The position numbers and the translations under genes were made by a program. The notes beneath the pieces are model-generated. The model ran no database searches. It saw only the letters and a program-made list of their open reading frames with translations, and had not been told where the DNA came from. From Betaproteobacteria bacterium HGW-Betaproteobacteria-20 (lineage in GTDB: Bacteria; Pseudomonadota; Gammaproteobacteria; Burkholderiales; Methylophilaceae), in assembly GCA_002842195.1 (NCBI GenBank), contig PHCL01000026.1, positions 1 to 9,643 on the forward strand: DNA of 9,643 nucleotides, written 5' to 3'. Of the stretch, positions 7,468 to 9,643 are shown piece after piece. The stretch's first letter is position 1; every line of letters begins with the position of its first letter.

Positions 7468-7488
7468 CGATTATCGTTAGATTGACTA

Positions 7489-7505
7489 TGCACCATGTTG
7501 ACCAT
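7489..7505. promoter_or_regulatory. Promoter-proximal NtrC-like site (one good half)
   Basis: TGCACC (7489-7494) is a perfect half of the NtrC consensus TGCACC-N4-TGGTGCA; the other half (TGACCAT) is poor. It is centred about 85 bases upstream of the predicted start and about 29 bases from the stronger site. A strong plus weak pair is common for NtrC enhancers, which bind cooperatively as dimers. Confidence 0.45.
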
Positions 7506-7534
7506 AAAAAAAGTTAATGCGCCATAATGGTGCA
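7506..7534 (-). terminator. Possible terminator of the porin transcript, overlapping the NtrC site
   Basis: On the minus strand the near-palindrome at 7534-7518 can fold into a 7-bp stem with one A-C mismatch and a 3-base loop. TTAAC follows and then seven T residues (7512-7506). It begins 27 bases after the porin stop. The stem is short and the T-run is offset by five bases, so termination would be incomplete at best. The same DNA is the NtrC site described separately. Confidence 0.35.
7518..7534. promoter_or_regulatory. NtrC binding site (enhancer) upstream of nirB
   Basis: TGCGCCATAATGGTGCA matches the NtrC consensus TGCACC-N4-TGGTGCA at 12 of 13 fixed positions. It is centred about 115 bases upstream of the predicted sigma-54 start. 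This predicts induction of the nirB operon under nitrogen limitation through NtrB/NtrC. Confidence 0.7.
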
Positions 7535-7560
7535 GTGCTAATAAATACTTAATAATTTAC

Positions 7561-8985
7561 TTAGAACGTGTACATTGCTGTTAGCCAGAATATTTCTTTA
7601 TCGCCTTTACGTGCCGCCCCTTTGAGGGTTGCACCATATACATCACTTTCGTTGAAATTGGCGTATTCCAGTTTGCCGATTAGTTTGTCATAGAGTGGAT
7701 AGGTAACACTGACATCGAATTCTGTACCGTATTTGTCACCAAATTTACGATTGATGGCAGTACTGCCCAGGGTTTCGAAATCTTTATCAGAGTAAAAAAC
7801 ATGATATTCAGCCTGCAACTTGGCCTTTTCTACAAGGCCAGAAAAGGTTACGAAAGTATCCTGAATGCCTTGTCTTGGCGTGGCCAGAAATTGATCTGCC
7901 CAACCCTGAAACAAATGGTTAGTGCCTAACGGTGTTTGAAAAGCATATTTGCCTTTGTTGCTGGAGAGTTTTTCGTGATCAATGCGCAGTGCCCAAGCAC
8001 CATACGCGGCGCCGCCACCCAGTTTGAAGTAGTGCGCATCAATCAGCGGGTTGCCACCACGGTAGTCATCCTGTTTGGCGTATTCTGCGGTGTATAGCAC
8101 TTTCCAGTCATCATTCATCTTGCGTACACCATCCAGGCGCACACCAAAGGTTTTACTGCTGGCATCGGTGGTAGCGGTTTTTACTGCATCCTGACTGGCG
8201 CCCAGACCGTTGCCACCCTGAGCAACAAAGCTTGCCGCCGCAGGATTGCCGTTGTTCTGCCCTAAATTGTCCGCATCTATAAAATAACCGTAAGCTACTA
8301 ATGATTCGCTTGGCGAAATGCGATATTTGGCATTCACGATGTCAATGTTACCCTGACGTAATTCGGTGTTAATCTGGCGCACCTGCTCAAAATGCGCAGC
8401 AAATATTTCTGTGTCCGGGATGCTTTTATTTAACACAGTCACACCGTCAAATACCTGCATGTTTTGGCGGAAGCCAATGTCACCAATGAAACGTACGTTA
8501 TCTAAATTGAGCTGTTGACGACCCAAACGTAACTTGGTGTTTTTAATACCGGTCCAGTCCACATAAAGTTGATTGATGTCGGTATAACTCGGGTCAACAA
8601 TATTGGCAAATTTAGCTTTACCTGGCTCGCTTAAATTTACTCGCCTATCGTTAAAATCGTGATTAAATTCATGTACATCTGTAATTTGCACGGCAAAACT
8701 GAAATTATTGATAGGGGCAGTCTGCCAGCCAATTAAACTGCGTAAGGTAAAAGCATCGGCGGTTTCCAGTTTTTTGTTTGCATTGGGCGCAGGCTGGTAA
8801 GCTTCTTGATTCACATTTTCATAACGTAATCTAAAGTTGGTGAGCGGCTTGCCATCCTTTATGGCATCGAGCAATGTGTAGCTTTCGACCGCATCTTCTG
8901 CATGAGAAATTTGCGAGAATGTAGCAATCGCCAGGCAAATATTGATTGAAATAAGACGTTTTTTTAAAGTGTTTGAGTAATACAT
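7561..8985 (-). CDS. Outer-membrane beta-barrel porin, alginate-export-like family
   Basis: The 474-aa protein begins with a Sec signal peptide: basic residues KKR at 8-10, a hydrophobic stretch to about residue 24, and likely cleavage after Ser-His-Ala29. The mature part has the alternating polar/aromatic pattern of beta strands and ends in Tyr-Thr-Phe, the C-terminal aromatic signature recognised by the BAM machinery. Segments such as NFRLRYENVNQEA, KLRLGRQQLNLDNVRFIGDI and FDGVTVLN resemble the alginate-export/AlgE-like porin family; actual transport of alginate is not implied. The ATG at 8985 has AAGGA ten bases upstream. It lies between the nitrate ABC ATPase gene (77-base gap, no terminator seen) and nirB, so a role in passage of nitrate or another anion across the outer membrane is a reasonable inference. 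Substrate specificity cannot be read from the sequence. Confidence 0.85.
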   Translation of the reverse strand: MYYSNTLKKRLISINICLAIATFSQISHAEDAVESYTLLDAIKDGKPLTNFRLRYENVNQEAYQPAPNANKKLETADAFTLRSLIGWQTAPINNFSFAVQITDVHEFNHDFNDRRVNLSEPGKAKFANIVDPSYTDINQLYVDWTGIKNTKLRLGRQQLNLDNVRFIGDIGFRQNMQVFDGVTVLNKSIPDTEIFAAHFEQVRQINTELRQGNIDIVNAKYRISPSESLVAYGYFIDADNLGQNNGNPAAASFVAQGGNGLGASQDAVKTATTDASSKTFGVRLDGVRKMNDDWKVLYTAEYAKQDDYRGGNPLIDAHYFKLGGGAAYGAWALRIDHEKLSSNKGKYAFQTPLGTNHLFQGWADQFLATPRQGIQDTFVTFSGLVEKAKLQAEYHVFYSDKDFETLGSTAINRKFGDKYGTEFDVSVTYPLYDKLIGKLEYANFNESDVYGATLKGAARKGDKEIFWLTAMYTF

Positions 8986-9021
8986 TTTTTGAATATCCTT
9001 GATAGAAAAAAGTTAAAAAGT

Positions 9022-9051
9022 AAAAAAGTGAATAAAAGAAAAAAGTGAATA
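9022..9051. repeat. 13-base direct repeat in an A-rich spacer
   Basis: AAAAAAGTGAATA occurs at 9022-9034 and again at 9039-9051, a 17-base period. The spacer 8986-9062 between the ABC ATPase gene and the porin gene is almost pure purine on the plus strand, so its transcript is U-rich. No hairpin is evident. It may be a site for RNA cleavage or Hfq binding between two genes of one transcript, or only low-complexity DNA. Confidence 0.45.
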
Positions 9052-9062
9052 TAAAGTTAAAA

Positions 9063-9643
9063 TTAAGCCGCTTTCTTGGTGTGACGCTCGTACAAAAATC
9101 GCAACACTTCACTACGCAAATGGTTGTAATCTTTATCTTCTGCAAGCGCCAGGCGATTGCGTGGTTTGGGTAAATTGACCGTTAAAATATCGCCAATTTC
9201 AGCCGATGGCCCATTGGTCATCATTACAATACGGTCTGATAGCAATACGGCTTCGTCTACATCGTGCGTTACCATGACAGTGGTGCAGCCCGATTTCGCC
9301 ATAATCTTCATCAGCTCATCTTGTAGCGTGGCGCGGGTGAGCGCATCCAATGCACCAAATGGCTCATCCAGCAGCAATACTTTGGGTTCCATAGATAATG
9401 CTCGGGCAATTCCTACGCGTTGTTTCATGCCGCCGGAAATCTCATTCGGGCGCTTATCGCTTGCGTGCGTTAAGCCCACCAACTCAAGCGCGGCATGGGT
9501 GCGTGCCGTGAGCTGTGTTTTAGTTTCTGCATTAGAGCCACTTCCAAACACGCGCTCAACGGCTAAATACACATTTTCAAAACAAGTGAGCCAAGGCAAC
9601 AACGAGTGGTTTTGAAAAACCACGGCACGCTCAGGCCCCGGCC
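9063..9643 (-). CDS. nrtD: Nitrate ABC transporter ATP-binding protein (C-terminal 192 aa, partial)
   Basis: This is the ATPase subunit of an NrtABCD/NasFED-type nitrate import system; it powers uptake at the inner membrane. The frame is open through the right window edge, so the true start and the Walker A motif lie outside. The visible part begins PGPERAVVFQNHSLLPW, where Gln10 is the Q-loop; this phrase is characteristic of the nitrate/sulfonate/taurine ATPase group. Next come the signature ISGGMKQRVGIARAL (68-82 of the fragment), Walker B VLLLDEPFGALD (88-99) and the H-loop His126 in VMVTHDVDEA. The protein ends soon after with a basic tail, without a fused substrate-binding domain, which points to NrtD rather than NrtC. 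About 75 residues are missing. Taurine or sulfonate transport is the alternative by sequence alone; neighbouring nitrite and nitrate reductase genes favour nitrate. A GTG inside the fragment (9623) is not the start, because the frame continues upstream. Confidence 0.88.
   Translation of the reverse strand, partial: PGPERAVVFQNHSLLPWLTCFENVYLAVERVFGSGSNAETKTQLTARTHAALELVGLTHASDKRPNEISGGMKQRVGIARALSMEPKVLLLDEPFGALDALTRATLQDELMKIMAKSGCTTVMVTHDVDEAVLLSDRIVMMTNGPSAEIGDILTVNLPKPRNRLALAEDKDYNHLRSEVLRFLYERHTKKAA

Noticed and set aside
8831..9145. Minus-strand 104-aa open frame bridging the ABC ATPase and porin genes
   Set aside because: It overlaps both real genes out of frame. The Phe/Tyr-rich middle comes from the T-rich spacer, not from a membrane protein gene.
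9157..9615. Plus-strand 152-aa open frame opposite the ABC ATPase
   Set aside because: It is a shadow of the conserved ABC signature region on the minus strand; the low-complexity Ser/Thr-rich protein is typical of antisense reading.

Overview
The window is a nitrate/nitrite assimilation island. Every real gene lies on the minus strand, so transcription runs from high to low coordinates. Protein style, moderate GC and the gene set suggest a betaproteobacterium, most likely a Methylophilaceae methylotroph (Methylotenera-like). That placement is a judgement from memory, not a database result.

Layout in the direction of transcription: (1) 9643-9063, the C-terminal part of an NrtD/NasD-type ABC transporter ATPase for nitrate, cut by the window edge. 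(2) 8985-7561, an outer-membrane beta-barrel porin of the alginate-export type. (3) 7560-7382, a control region with a good sigma-54 -24/-12 promoter, two NtrC-like sites and a possible IHF site. (4) 7381-4925, nirB, the large subunit of assimilatory NADH-nitrite reductase. (5) 4924-4758, an intergenic spacer with a REPIN-like inverted repeat and a second hairpin. (6) 4757-3546, a NarK/NasA-type MFS nitrate transporter. (7) 3543-1849, a fused PP2C phosphatase/Ser-Thr kinase with a C-terminal membrane anchor, 2 nt behind the transporter. (8) 1848-1679, a spacer with overlapping hairpins. (9) 1678-1349, nirD, the Rieske-type small subunit of nitrite reductase. (10) 1296-1, the N-terminal 432 residues of a molybdopterin assimilatory nitrate reductase (NasA), which runs off the left edge. 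No stretch of more than 300 bases lacks a gene.

Together the genes bring nitrate through the outer membrane (porin, inferred) and the inner membrane (ABC system and MFS carrier). They then reduce it to nitrite (NasA) and to ammonium (NirBD). The promoter elements before nirB indicate nitrogen-limitation control by NtrC and sigma-54.

The least understood parts are the membrane-anchored phosphatase-kinase tied to the transporter, the porin inside a nitrate cluster, and the hairpin-rich spacers. The overall gene set is a known type of cluster. I see no clearly new system, but the kinase/transporter pair has no function I can name.
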